Made by a program: the position numbers and the translations under genes. The notes below the pieces were generated by a model. The model was not told the origin of the DNA. It made no database searches and saw nothing but the letters and a program-made list of their open reading frames with translations. A DNA stretch of 64,000 nucleotides from CAZLYF01 sp964586835 (GTDB lineage: Bacteria; Bacillota; Clostridia; Christensenellales; Aristaeellaceae), in NCBI GenBank assembly GCA_964586835.1, contig CAZPIC010000009.1, positions 4,005-68,004 of the forward strand, in the 5' to 3' direction. Shown here in pieces: positions 35,939 through 45,022 of the stretch (within the stretch, counting starts at the first letter, position 1; each line of letters starts with the position of its first letter).

Positions 35939-37245
35939 AAAGAATTTTTACCCACAGAGCCATCAAACAGCTCCTATGCGCCCTGCTGCTCGTATCCCTG
36001 TGCGTAGCAGCCGGGTCGGTGTCCAAGGCCTTCGGAAACAGCGCAGGGACGATCACGATCTCCCTCCAAGAATATGAGCGGCTCAAGCGATACGAGCTTC
36101 TTGACGAGGTCCACCAAGTGATCGATGCCTATTATTTCGAGGAACCCGACGAAGAGGCCATGATGGACGGTGCCATCAGCGGTTTTCTCGCTGGGCTGGG
36201 AGACGCCTACACCTTCTATTATCCCCAAAAAGCGTGGGAGACCCTATGGGAAGACGACACGGGAAAGTACGCCGGTATTGGAGTCCAGCTCCTGGGCGAT
36301 TATGAGGACTCAAGCGTGACCGTGACGCGCGTTTTTCGCGACACGCCCGCTGAGGAGGCAGGCATCCGAAAAGGCGACGTGTTCTTCATGGTGGAGGATC
36401 TAGCCGTTACCACCGCGACCATGCAGGATGCGGTCAGCATGATGCGAGGCGTTCCGGGAGAGCAGGTTCACGTGGAAATGCTCCGCAACGGAGAGATCCT
36501 TTCCTTTGATATCGTAAAAGCACAGATCAACGTCAACCGGCTGGAATCGACTATGCTCGATGAGGCAATCGGATACATCACCCTCTACGAATTCGCGGGC
36601 GACTGTGCAGAGGCCTTTGAGGCGGCGCTATCCGACCTGGAGGGACAGGGTGCACAGGCGCTGATCCTGGATCTAAGAGACAACCCCGGCGGATGGGTCG
36701 GTTCCGGCATTTCCATCGCCGACCTGTTTTTTGACAACCAGCTTCTCTTCTATACGCAAGACCGTGCTGGAAACCAGGAAAAGACCTATGGTCAGACAGG
36801 CAAGACTGATATTCCGCTCATCATCCTCATCAATGGCCATTCCGCCTCCACCTCTGAGATCGTTTCAGCCGCAATGAAGGACTACGGACGCGCAACCCTG
36901 GTTGGGACAAAAACCTTCGGGAAAGGCATTGTTCAGGACGTCCGACCGCTGGGCGATGGCCAGTCCGGGTTTCAGTACACCTTCGCCCAATTCTATTCCC
37001 CTTCCGGCAACAAGGTACACAAGACAGGGGTCCTTCCGGATTTAGAGGTTCCCATGCCGGACGAGCTCCTGGACCTATACTTTGAGTTTGGAGACCTCAG
37101 CGACCCCCAGCTGATGGCCGCTTACGACGAGGCGCTCAGGCTTCTTTCCACAGCAGCAGACCACGCTGCGTCCGACGCTTTGCCACGCCTTTCCGGTTCC
37201 TTCCCAGCCACAGGGTTTAGGGACGCGCAGGGCGGTTGCCGTTGA
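35935..37245 (+). CDS. ctpA: S41-family C-terminal processing protease (CtpA)
   Basis: A 436-residue exported serine protease. An N-terminal signal anchor (about 10-34) precedes the cap region, a PDZ domain (about 105-195, GIGVQLLGDYEDSS) and the S41 core. The catalytic Ser305 lies in GHSASTSE and Lys330 in GTKTFGKG. ISLQEYERLKRYELLDEV before the core is typical of Clostridial CtpA. It acts on periplasmic or cell-surface substrates; these are not predictable here. It overlaps the PucR-type gene by 4 bases and is followed by the SRP RNA promoter. Confidence 0.93.
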   Translation: MKRIFTHRAIKQLLCALLLVSLCVAAGSVSKAFGNSAGTITISLQEYERLKRYELLDEVHQVIDAYYFEEPDEEAMMDGAISGFLAGLGDAYTFYYPQKAWETLWEDDTGKYAGIGVQLLGDYEDSSVTVTRVFRDTPAEEAGIRKGDVFFMVEDLAVTTATMQDAVSMMRGVPGEQVHVEMLRNGEILSFDIVKAQINVNRLESTMLDEAIGYITLYEFAGDCAEAFEAALSDLEGQGAQALILDLRDNPGGWVGSGISIADLFFDNQLLFYTQDRAGNQEKTYGQTGKTDIPLIILINGHSASTSEIVSAAMKDYGRATLVGTKTFGKGIVQDVRPLGDGQSGFQYTFAQFYSPSGNKVHKTGVLPDLEVPMPDELLDLYFEFGDLSDPQLMAAYDEALRLLSTAADHAASDALPRLSGSFPATGFRDAQGGCR

Positions 37246-37264
37246 CGGAGTTGTGTTGTATGAT
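37236..37264 (+). promoter_or_regulatory. SRP RNA promoter
   Basis: TTGCCG (37236-37241), a 17-base spacer and TATGAT (37259-37264), which puts the transcript start at about 37271, exactly where the RNA's closing stem begins. The -35 overlaps the end of ctpA. Confidence 0.7.
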
Positions 37265-37270
37265 GGGCAA

Positions 37271-37390
37271 GCCGTACGCGGTGCCGGGTCCTGTGCGATT
37301 TCATGGTGTGAACCCTGTCAGGTCCGGAAGGAAGCAGCAGTAAGCACAAGTTGGGATGTGCTGCAGGAGTGCCTGACAACGCGTACGGTT
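37271..37390 (+). ncRNA. ffs: Signal recognition particle RNA (small bacterial, 4.5S type)
   Basis: The universally conserved apical domain is present: GAACCCTGTCAGGTCCGGAA then GGAAGCAGCAGTAAGC. The 5' GCCGTACGCG pairs with the 3' CGCGTACGG to close a rod of about 110 bases followed by TTTT, which doubles as a terminator. The short form lacks the Alu domain present in Bacillus subtilis scRNA. It pairs with Ffh to target membrane proteins. glyA starts 26 bases further on. Confidence 0.93.
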
Positions 37391-37415
37391 TTACATTTGA
37401 TCCGGAGGATAGCGT

Positions 37416-38654
37416 ATGTGGAAAATACCTGAGGCCCTACAGGCAGACGAGGCGATTTATCAGGCGATAAAAAGCGAGAGTGCCAGGCAGGAAGAACACA
37501 TCGAACTCATCGCAAGTGAGAACTTTGTCAGTCCGGCCGTCCTGGCCGCGCTGGGGTCTCCGCTGACAAACAAGTACGCTGAAGGATATCCTGCAAAACG
37601 ATATTATGGCGGCTGCCAATACGTGGATATCGCGGAAACTCTGGCCATCGAACGAGCAAAGGAGCTGTTCGGGGCTGAACATGCCAACGTACAACCACAT
37701 TCCGGCTCACAAGCCAATATGGCAGTGTATTTCGCCTTGCTCAAGCCCGGAGACACCGTGCTTGGCATGAGCCTGAACCATGGCGGCCATCTGACACATG
37801 GAAGCCCATTTAACTTTAGCGGTCAGTACTTCCACTTTGAGTCATACGGGGTGGCCCCCCTGACGGAGACCATTGACTATGACCAGCTCGCGGAGAAGGC
37901 TAGGAAATGCAGGCCACGGATGATCGTGGCCGGCGCATCCGCCTATCCCAGGACCCTTGATTTCAAGCGCCTCCGGGCGATTGCTGACGAAGTGGGCGCT
38001 TTCCTGATGGCAGACATGGCACACATCGCAGGGCTGGTCGCGACCGGCCTGCATCCCTCTCCCATACCGTGGGCGGACGCCGTTACGACCACAACCCATA
38101 AAACCCTTCGCGGACCCAGGGGAGGCATGATTCTCTGTAAGGCTGAGCATGCCAGGGCGATTGACAAGGCGATCTTCCCCGGCATCCAGGGTGGTCCTCT
38201 GATGCATGCGATTGCGGCAAAGGCGGTCTGCTTTTGGGAGGCGTTGCAGCCCGAGTTTGCAGCTTATCAGGAACAGATCCTCAAGAACGCCAAGGCGCTG
38301 GAAGACAGTTTTCGCGCTTTGAACATCCGGATGGTGTCCGGGGGAACGGACAACCACCTGTTGCTCCTTGACTTCGCGGATCTTGAGGTCACCGGGCGGG
38401 ATGTGGAAAGGCTGCTGGGACTGGCGAACATCACGGTAAACAAAAACATGGTGCCGAGAGATCGGCGCAAGTCTTCCGTCACCAGTGGCATTCGGATCGG
38501 GACGCCCGCCGTGACCACCCGCGGCATGAAGGAACGCGAGATGCGTCTGATCGCGGAGTGGATCGCAAGGATTCTGCGCGAGGGCGAGCCAGCCGTTCAG
38601 AGCGTCGGCGCCGCTGTCAGTGCCCTGATGTCCTCGTTTCCCCTCTATGCCTGA
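37416..38654 (+). CDS. glyA: Serine hydroxymethyltransferase
   Basis: A PLP enzyme converting serine and tetrahydrofolate to glycine and methylene-tetrahydrofolate, the main source of one-carbon units. 412 residues, normal length. Landmarks: ELIASENFVSPAV, TNKYAEGYPAKRYYGGC, HGGHLTHGSP, and the PLP lysine Lys229 in TTTTHKTLRGPRGG. GGAGG lies 8 bases before the ATG. It follows the SRP RNA and ends at a strong terminator. Confidence 0.97.
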   Translation: MWKIPEALQADEAIYQAIKSESARQEEHIELIASENFVSPAVLAALGSPLTNKYAEGYPAKRYYGGCQYVDIAETLAIERAKELFGAEHANVQPHSGSQANMAVYFALLKPGDTVLGMSLNHGGHLTHGSPFNFSGQYFHFESYGVAPLTETIDYDQLAEKARKCRPRMIVAGASAYPRTLDFKRLRAIADEVGAFLMADMAHIAGLVATGLHPSPIPWADAVTTTTHKTLRGPRGGMILCKAEHARAIDKAIFPGIQGGPLMHAIAAKAVCFWEALQPEFAAYQEQILKNAKALEDSFRALNIRMVSGGTDNHLLLLDFADLEVTGRDVERLLGLANITVNKNMVPRDRRKSSVTSGIRIGTPAVTTRGMKEREMRLIAEWIARILREGEPAVQSVGAAVSALMSSFPLYA

Positions 38655-38674
38655 TGTGCGCGAGAAGACACTTC

Positions 38675-38700
38675 AGCCCGCCACGCGGCGGGCTTTTTTT
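38675..38700 (+). terminator. Intrinsic terminator after glyA
   Basis: AGCCCGCC / GGCGGGCT, an 8-bp stem with a 4-base loop, ends in a run of seven T. The end of the T-run overlaps the -35 of the polA promoter. Confidence 0.9.
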
Positions 38701-38727
38701 GCCAGGAACGCAGACCTGTGATAAAAT
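38699..38727 (+). promoter_or_regulatory. polA promoter
   Basis: TTGCCA (38699-38704), a 17-base spacer and TAAAAT (38722-38727). It begins within the glyA terminator T-run; the polA ATG is 19 bases after the -10. Confidence 0.7.
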
Positions 38728-38745
38728 GCGCCAGAGGTGTTGGAT

Positions 38746-41313
38746 ATGCGTGAGACCTGCATGATCGTTGACGGGCACAGCCTGATGTACAGGGCTTTTC
38801 ACGCGCTCCCTCCCATGGACGCCGAAGGAGTGCCCACCAATGCGCTGCATGGCTTTTTGTCCATGCTGCTCAGGGTAATCAGGGAGTTTGCTCCCCGGTA
38901 CTGCGTGGTCGCCTTTGACGAGCACGGTCCGACCTTCAGGCACGAACTTTACGGAGAATACAAGGCAGGACGTTCGCCCATGCCGGACGAACTGCGCGAG
39001 CAATTTCCCCTGATCAGGGAACTCCTTTCCCTGATGGGTATCGGGGTCATCAGCCTGGAGGGTTTTGAAGCAGATGATTTGATGGGATCCGTGTCGCGAC
39101 AATGCCACGAGCAGGGCATCGGCAGCCTGTTGGTGACAGGGGACAGAGACGCGCTCCAGCTGGTTGAAGAGGGCGTCTCCCTGCTGTTCACAAAAAAGGG
39201 TATTTCTGAAACGGTGATGTTCACCCCTGCCTCTGTTCAGGAAGTCTATGGCATCCTGCCCGCCCAGGTCACCGATTGGAAAGGACTGACCGGTGATTCC
39301 AGTGACAATATCCCCGGCGTGCCCGGCGTGGGTGACAAGACAGCGGTAAGGTTGCTCAAGGAGTATGGCTCGCTTGAGAACATCCTCACACAGTCTGAGC
39401 AGATCAAGGGAAAGCTGGGAGAAAACCTGCGCACACACGCTCAGGCTGCCCGTTTCGCCAAACAGCTCGTCACCATCGACCGCGGGGCGCCCGTGAACGT
39501 ACACTTGCCTGCATGGACGTTCGACCATCTGGAAGATGCCCTGCCTGCACTGCAGAAATACCGTCTGAGTACCATCAGCCAGCGGATCCGAGAATACCTC
39601 TTAGCCCGAGGGGACGCGGAGGGGACAGACTCTCCTCCTTCCCCGGAAGACGCCGGCTGGAAGGACTTTCACCGCGCAGAAGAGCTTGCCGCCTTCCTGG
39701 AAGAAAGCACAGGCGGCCCGCTTACCCTCCTGCTCAACACGGGCAACCTGACGGTCTTAGGGTCTGACGGGCGCGCAGCAAGGCTGCGGATCTCGGACAG
39801 TCCGCCGGATATGTTGCCCCACGCTTTCGATCTTTCGCCCGAGCAAGCCCTGATGGCGCTGGCAGATGTCCTGGGACGTCAAGGCATCATCACCCATGAC
39901 GCAAAGAGCCTCTTTCGTCATTTCAAGGCAGATCAGCCGCTTCTCCCACCCCTGGCATGGGATACGATGGTCGCCGCGTACCTGCAAAATCCGCTTGAAA
40001 AGAGCTATGCCCTTGAAACCTTCGGGGAGCAGAGCGCTCGAGGCGTCCGCATGCTGGCGGATTCGCAAAAGCCCAGGCTTGAAGAAGAGGGGATGCTGAG
40101 CCTGTATGAATCCATTGAACTCCCGCTCGTCAGGGTTCTGTCCGATATGGAATCTCAGGGTTTTCAGCTTGACAGGAGCGTGTTGGAAGATCTCGGCAGA
40201 CGCTTTACTGCGCGTGCCCTAAAGCTTCAATCCATGATCCATGAAAGCACCGGCGTCCCAGGGTTTAACCTCAACAGCCCGAGGCAGTTGGGCAAGGTAC
40301 TCTTTGAAACGCTTGGCCTACCAGCTGGAAAGAAAACCCGCTGGGGTAGCAGCACGGATGCGGATACCCTGGAGGGGCTCATCGGCCTTCATCCCGCCAT
40401 TCCCCTCATCCTTGAGTACAGGCAGCTTGTGAAGCTCAATGGGACCTATATCGATTCGCTGCTGCGCAATCTCAGCGCCGGCGGACGCATTCATACTACC
40501 TTTGACCAGACGAGCACTTCCACAGGGCGCATCTCCTCAAGCGAACCAAACCTACAAAACATCCCCGTCCGCACGCCGCTGGGGAGGGACATCCGAAAGG
40601 CGTTTGTGGCAAAAGACGGGCATGTTTTAGTGGACGCGGACTATTCGCAGATAGAGTTGAGGATCCTTGCACACATGAGCGGAGACGCAGCCATGTGCGA
40701 TGCTTTTTTGCGCGGGCAGGATATCCATACGCGCACCGCCGCGGAAATCAACGGGGTGTCCATGGACGAGGTCAGCTCCCAGATGCGCTCAGCCGCTAAA
40801 GCAGTGAACTTTGGCATCGTGTACGGTATCAGCGACTTTGGGCTGGCCCGAAATATCGGCATTTCACAGCGTCGGGCGGCAGACTTCATCTCACGCTATT
40901 TCGACCGTTACCCCGACGTGCATGCCTTCATGCAGCAAGCGGTCAGGGATGGCTATGCAAACGGATACGCAGCCACGATGTACGGGCGAAGGCGCCCGCT
41001 ACCAGAACTTAAATCCAAAAACCCCAATCTGCGCAACTTTGGCGAAAGGGTCGCCATGAACACTCCCATCCAAGGCTCTGCCGCGGACATCATCAAGGCC
41101 GCCATGGTGCGCGCGCATGCCAGGCTGCACAGCGAAGGGTATCGGTCGCGGCTCATCCTGCAGGTACACGATGAGCTTTTAATCGAAGCCCCGCAGGATG
41201 AAGCCACCCGGGTTTCCGCCGTGCTCAAGGAGTGCATGGAGCAGGTCATTGAACTGAAAGTGCCCCTCGTCTGCGATGTGAAAACAGGTCACAGCTGGTA
41301 TGATACAAAATAA
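38746..41313 (+). CDS. polA: DNA polymerase I
   Basis: An 855-residue repair and Okazaki-fragment polymerase. Domains: 5'-3' exonuclease (1-290, VAFDEHGPTFRHELYGEYKA), a central 3'-5' exonuclease-like domain (about 300-460), and the polymerase domain with motif A DADYSQIELRIL near 631 and motif C QVHDELLIE near 806. The exonuclease metal residues seem lost: where E. coli has DTET there is LLNTGN, and the later Asp sites do not align. So proofreading is probably absent, as in Bacillus enzymes. AGAGG lies 8 bases before the ATG. It overlaps coaE by 14 bases. Confidence 0.96.
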   Translation: MRETCMIVDGHSLMYRAFHALPPMDAEGVPTNALHGFLSMLLRVIREFAPRYCVVAFDEHGPTFRHELYGEYKAGRSPMPDELREQFPLIRELLSLMGIGVISLEGFEADDLMGSVSRQCHEQGIGSLLVTGDRDALQLVEEGVSLLFTKKGISETVMFTPASVQEVYGILPAQVTDWKGLTGDSSDNIPGVPGVGDKTAVRLLKEYGSLENILTQSEQIKGKLGENLRTHAQAARFAKQLVTIDRGAPVNVHLPAWTFDHLEDALPALQKYRLSTISQRIREYLLARGDAEGTDSPPSPEDAGWKDFHRAEELAAFLEESTGGPLTLLLNTGNLTVLGSDGRAARLRISDSPPDMLPHAFDLSPEQALMALADVLGRQGIITHDAKSLFRHFKADQPLLPPLAWDTMVAAYLQNPLEKSYALETFGEQSARGVRMLADSQKPRLEEEGMLSLYESIELPLVRVLSDMESQGFQLDRSVLEDLGRRFTARALKLQSMIHESTGVPGFNLNSPRQLGKVLFETLGLPAGKKTRWGSSTDADTLEGLIGLHPAIPLILEYRQLVKLNGTYIDSLLRNLSAGGRIHTTFDQTSTSTGRISSSEPNLQNIPVRTPLGRDIRKAFVAKDGHVLVDADYSQIELRILAHMSGDAAMCDAFLRGQDIHTRTAAEINGVSMDEVSSQMRSAAKAVNFGIVYGISDFGLARNIGISQRRAADFISRYFDRYPDVHAFMQQAVRDGYANGYAATMYGRRRPLPELKSKNPNLRNFGERVAMNTPIQGSAADIIKAAMVRAHARLHSEGYRSRLILQVHDELLIEAPQDEATRVSAVLKECMEQVIELKVPLVCDVKTGHSWYDTK

Positions 41314-41914
41314 GCCCTATATCGTAGGGCTGACGGGAAGCGTCGCCTCCGGTAAGTCAAGCCTCGCACGGGCGCTCCGTGCCGCAGGGGCCCGCGTGAT
41401 CGATACGGATCAGATCGGAAGGGCGCTTGCAAAGCCTGGCGGGCCGGCAATCGCAAAGATCAGAGCTTGCTTTGGAGATGCAGTTTTTTCAGAGGACAGG
41501 CTCGACAGAAAAACACTCGGCGACATCGTATTTTCTGATCAGACGGCGCTGAAAGCCCTTAACGCCATCATGCATCCCATGATCACCACAGAGGTCTTGC
41601 GGCAGCTTTCCCATCTTCAGCGACATCCGGTCGTGATCATCGATGCCCCTCTCCTTTTCGAGTCAGGAATGGATTGTCTGTGTGATGAGGTCTGGTGTGC
41701 CCGCGCGACGACCCGACAACAGGTGGCGCGCATGCGCAGACGCGACTGCCTCAGCCTTCACCAGGCATTAAAGCGCATCCGCAGCCAGATGCCTGCGCAT
41801 AAAAAGGCGAGGCTTTCCGATTGCACCATCAACACAGGTGCCTCCCTGCGACAGAGCGAACGGCGCATCCATGCGCTGTGGTGTGGCGCGCTCAGAAAGG
41901 CCAGCTATGACTGA
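41300..41914 (+). CDS. coaE: Dephospho-CoA kinase
   Basis: Last step of coenzyme A synthesis: phosphorylates the ribose 3'-OH of dephospho-CoA. 204 residues with the P-loop GSVASGKS at 13-20, DTDQIGRAL (substrate aspartate) and LNAIMHPMI, DAPLLFESGMD. It overlaps the polA end and the following lytic transglycosylase start, as in the polA-coaE order common in Bacillota. Confidence 0.94.
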   Translation: MIQNKPYIVGLTGSVASGKSSLARALRAAGARVIDTDQIGRALAKPGGPAIAKIRACFGDAVFSEDRLDRKTLGDIVFSDQTALKALNAIMHPMITTEVLRQLSHLQRHPVVIIDAPLLFESGMDCLCDEVWCARATTRQQVARMRRRDCLSLHQALKRIRSQMPAHKKARLSDCTINTGASLRQSERRIHALWCGALRKASYD

Positions 41915-42749
41915 AGCAGCCCGCGAAGCCGCACCCACAACCGACCCGGTCTTCCCGGCCACCCGGTTCTCAGCGGGCAACGGTTTTGAGCCCGGTGTGG
42001 ACAGCGGGACGGCGCAGCCACGCAATCGCCGGCTCCACAGGGTACCGCAGGGCGTGGCAGGCGCCACGCGTCGCCGCGCGAGACACACGCCGGAGGACGT
42101 GAAACGCCCGTCCCTGCAGACCGTGCTGTGGACAGCCTCTTTTTCTCTGTTAGCCTTGACGCTCGTCCTGCTGGCCCTGCTCCTGGCTGGTGAAACGGCA
42201 AAGCTCGACCAGCTTCGGGCACAGAGGGAACAGCTTCAACAAACGCATGACAAAAACCTTCAGTACTATGCCGGGATGCGCAAAGCTTCGAAGGTTGAGA
42301 ACATCATCGCAAAATACGCTGATGAATTCAGGGTGAACCCGTCCTTCATCGCTGCTGTCATTGCGCGAGAAAGTCACTACGATGCAGGCGCACAGAGTCA
42401 TAAAGGCGCTCGGGGACTGATGCAAATCATGGAAGATACCGGAGAATGGATCGCCCGCAGGCTCAACGTGACAGACTATGACTATGACCGGCTGTTTGAA
42501 CCAGACCTCAACATCCGTTTTGGAACCTGGTATCTGGCCAGCCTAAGCAGCAGGTTTTCCGGCTCGCCGGTCATGATCCTCGCTGCTTACCACGCCGGGC
42601 CTGGAAATGCAGAGCGCTGGGCTTTCAAATACGCCAAAGACAGGCAGACCCTGGACGCCGGGCAGATTCCAGCTGAAGGCACGAGAGATTACGTCAGAAA
42701 GGTACTGGACGCCTATGCGCTGTATCATGAAATCGACGCCGGCACTTAG
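41907..42749 (+). CDS. Membrane-anchored lytic transglycosylase (SLT domain)
   Basis: A 280-residue cell-wall enzyme cleaving the MurNAc-GlcNAc bond. A basic, disordered N-terminus is followed by a transmembrane helix at about 75-97, a short coiled coil, then the SLT (goose lysozyme-like) domain at about 130-275. The catalytic glutamate is in ARESHYD (about 155), followed by GLMQIM and AYHAGPGN. The polA-coaE-SLT order is common in Clostridia. AAAGG lies 6 bases before the ATG, which overlaps coaE. The gene overlaps the downstream binding-protein gene by 23 bases. Confidence 0.92.
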   Translation: MTEAAREAAPTTDPVFPATRFSAGNGFEPGVDSGTAQPRNRRLHRVPQGVAGATRRRARHTPEDVKRPSLQTVLWTASFSLLALTLVLLALLLAGETAKLDQLRAQREQLQQTHDKNLQYYAGMRKASKVENIIAKYADEFRVNPSFIAAVIARESHYDAGAQSHKGARGLMQIMEDTGEWIARRLNVTDYDYDRLFEPDLNIRFGTWYLASLSSRFSGSPVMILAAYHAGPGNAERWAFKYAKDRQTLDAGQIPAEGTRDYVRKVLDAYALYHEIDAGT

Positions 42750-44298
42750 GCGCTGCTTCTGCCTTGTGCTGACAACGCTGTTGTGTGGCACGGTATCCTG
42801 TGCTTCAGCGGGGTTCACACAAGACGCGCTGACCCTGGGCATCGTTTCGGTCACGACACAGATGACCAACCCGCTGCAACCCTCTGAGAGGGAGTTTATG
42901 TCCCTGACGAACCTTGTCTATGAGGGGCTGGTCCGTATTGACGACGACTATATGCCTGAACCCTGCCTGGCCGAAAAATGGGAAGCTTCCTCCAGCGGGG
43001 AGACCTGGTATTTCACGTTGCGGGAGGGCGCCCTCTTCCATGACGGGACTCCCCTTCAGGCAGAGGATGTGGTGGCGACCATCCACGAAATTCTTCGCCT
43101 GGCAGAAAACACAGGCTCCGAAAACCGCGGTGCCTACGCCTCTTTAAAGTACTTCATCAGCAGCGTAACGGCCAGCGATGCCAGGACCGTCGCCGTAAAA
43201 ACCAAGCGCCGGAACTTCGGCTTTCTCTACGCAATGACGTTTCCCGTGCTCCCCGCCTCGCAGCTGACAGCTGAAAATCCCCCGGGTACCGGCCCGCTGC
43301 GCATTGAGGCCTTTGTCCCTAAGGACTATCTATTGCTATCAGCCAATTCCTTCTGGTGGGGGCCCCGCCAAAGGACCACAGAAGTCATGGCGATCTTTCA
43401 CTCGGCCAACAGGGAACTGATCACCAGCTACGAGTACAACAGGGTGGACGCGATCCTGACCCGCTCTCTCACCGCTGCGCAATATCGCTCCGGGGTCAGC
43501 AGTCTGAACCTGAGCTACCGGACAAAGCAGCTGGAAACGCTGCTGATGAACAACCGCGTCCCTGAACTCAAAGACGTCCAGGTACGTAAAGCCATCCGCC
43601 ACGCCATCAACCTGGATGCCATCCTCTCAAAAACATATATGGGGATGGCGACCAAGACCGACACACCTCTTCCACCAGGCACCTGGATGTATAACGACGC
43701 CATCAACGCGAATCTATACGACCCCCAAAAAGCCATGGACCTGCTTGAAAAATCCGGCTGGACGGATACGGATGACGACGGTGTGCGCGACCGGATCGTC
43801 GATGGAAAAAAAGCCAACCTTGTCCTGCGCTTCTTTGTCTACGAGGAACAGGACAACAGCGTCCGTATCAGCACGGCGTACGATATCGCGGACATGCTCG
43901 CTGCCGTTGGCATCCGCGCGAACGTAACGGTCATGTCCTTCAGTGAAGCGAGGTCAAAACTTGAGGCAGGCAGCTTTGACCTGTGCCTGGCAGCGTTCAA
44001 TATGGATGTCTCTCCGGATCCAGGCTTTCTCTTAATAGGGGGAAACACCGGCAATTACGGCAGATACCGTTCGGATACGATGGACAAGCTCTTTGACGAA
44101 CTTCGGTCGAGTCTATCAAAGGAAGCCTATCAAAATATCCTCCGTCAGATACAGGTACAGTTCGCGGATGACTGCCCTTTTGTCTGCCTGTACTTTCGAA
44201 ACGGGGCTGTGATTACGCGAAAGATGTTCACAGATGCCCGGGATATCCGCGAACCGGAAGTGTTACGAGGTGTGGGAAGCGGAGGAGAAACCCCGTAG
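42727..44298 (+). CDS. Peptide-type ABC transporter substrate-binding protein (SBP family 5)
   Basis: A 523-residue extracytoplasmic solute-binding protein of the OppA/DppA family. Signal peptide at 1-28 (MKSTPALRRCFCLVLTTLLC), then the family signature NLVYEGLVRIDDDYMPEPCLAEKW cut here to its core YEGLVRIDDDYMPEPCLAE, and the dimer-lobe features WYFTLREGALFHDGTPL and VRKAIRHAINLDAIL. A cysteine in TVSCAS could be a weak lipobox. No permease or ATPase genes follow. Overlap with the lytic transglycosylase suggests it could bind murein peptides; this is inference. No strong ribosome binding site precedes the ATG, in line with coupling. Confidence 0.85.
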   Translation: MKSTPALRRCFCLVLTTLLCGTVSCASAGFTQDALTLGIVSVTTQMTNPLQPSEREFMSLTNLVYEGLVRIDDDYMPEPCLAEKWEASSSGETWYFTLREGALFHDGTPLQAEDVVATIHEILRLAENTGSENRGAYASLKYFISSVTASDARTVAVKTKRRNFGFLYAMTFPVLPASQLTAENPPGTGPLRIEAFVPKDYLLLSANSFWWGPRQRTTEVMAIFHSANRELITSYEYNRVDAILTRSLTAAQYRSGVSSLNLSYRTKQLETLLMNNRVPELKDVQVRKAIRHAINLDAILSKTYMGMATKTDTPLPPGTWMYNDAINANLYDPQKAMDLLEKSGWTDTDDDGVRDRIVDGKKANLVLRFFVYEEQDNSVRISTAYDIADMLAAVGIRANVTVMSFSEARSKLEAGSFDLCLAAFNMDVSPDPGFLLIGGNTGNYGRYRSDTMDKLFDELRSSLSKEAYQNILRQIQVQFADDCPFVCLYFRNGAVITRKMFTDARDIREPEVLRGVGSGGETP

Positions 44299-44578
44299 CC
44301 ACAGGGCATCGTTCGAACCGGTTTTTTGATCTCTGTTCGTTGTCCTGACTTCCGTGAAGCACTGTCTACGTTAAACCTCATCTCGCGACTTTGTCTCAAG
44401 GGCTGTGCGTCGGCTGCTTGCCAGGCTTTGCCGGGTCCGGTGTATCACCGAACTATATTGCATGCATCGGACGGGTACACTAGCAGCATCGTGGTCGAAA
44501 ATATTTTTCGATCTCTTTATTTTCCCTGCCCTATCAACGCTCCCCGAAGATCGCAATTGTCTTAATTGTGCGAATCCG
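44299..44578. other. Non-coding stretch at the core/accessory boundary
   Basis: About 280 bases with no supported gene. A small AT-rich palindrome (TCGAAAAtaTTTTTCGA) lies near 44498-44514. This is where base composition changes from GC-rich core to the more AT-rich, transposon-scarred remainder. Confidence 0.5.
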
Positions 44579-45022
44579 CTAACAATCTGGCAAAGGGGAT
44601 TGTGCTCCCGTTTTGCCAAGCTTCGCAAAGCCCACGAAGGACAGCACAATGGATGGCAGAAGAAATGGCGCGTTGATGATCATCAGGACAGCAGCCATGA
44701 TATAGACGATGGCGCCAGACAGGGCGAGGCTGCGGCTGTTCACGCCCCAGCTGATGGCATTGAGCAACACGGCAACACCGGTGGCGATCATCTGTGGCAG
44801 CAACAGGGCAGCGCCAATCAGGGCGTCCAGTTGGTAGCCGGCTTCCTCAGCGATGGAGGCACTCTGGCAGAGGTGCTGATTTGTTAGGCTGGTGGTTCCA
44901 CTAACCAACACAATAAAGAAAACCAACCCCAACACCAAAGAAATTATCAACAGAAGTGATCGTTTAGCTTTCTGATGGTGTGGTTGACGACGTGAAATGA
45001 CGAAATAGAGCCAGCGTGTCAT
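44579..45022 (-). CDS. Hypothetical small membrane protein, possibly truncated
   Basis: A 147-residue protein with three or four hydrophobic segments (about 22-42, 68-85, 100-135) and a basic N-terminus. I recognise no family. No good ribosome binding site precedes the ATG, and the start abuts a decayed transposase fragment, so the original 5' end or promoter may have been lost when the transposon arrived. The composition and membrane pattern are still protein-like. Confidence 0.4.
   Translation of the reverse strand: MTRWLYFVISRRQPHHQKAKRSLLLIISLVLGLVFFIVLVSGTTSLTNQHLCQSASIAEEAGYQLDALIGAALLLPQMIATGVAVLLNAISWGVNSRSLALSGAIVYIMAAVLMIINAPFLLPSIVLSFVGFAKLGKTGAQSPLPDC

Noticed and set aside
37242..37264. 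TTGACG as the -35 of the SRP RNA promoter
   Set aside because: It would leave only an 11-base spacer to TATGAT; TTGCCG six bases upstream gives 17.
44310..44325. GTTCGAACC resembling a tRNA T-loop
   Set aside because: It is a simple palindrome; no acceptor stem, anticodon arm or D-arm can be built around it.
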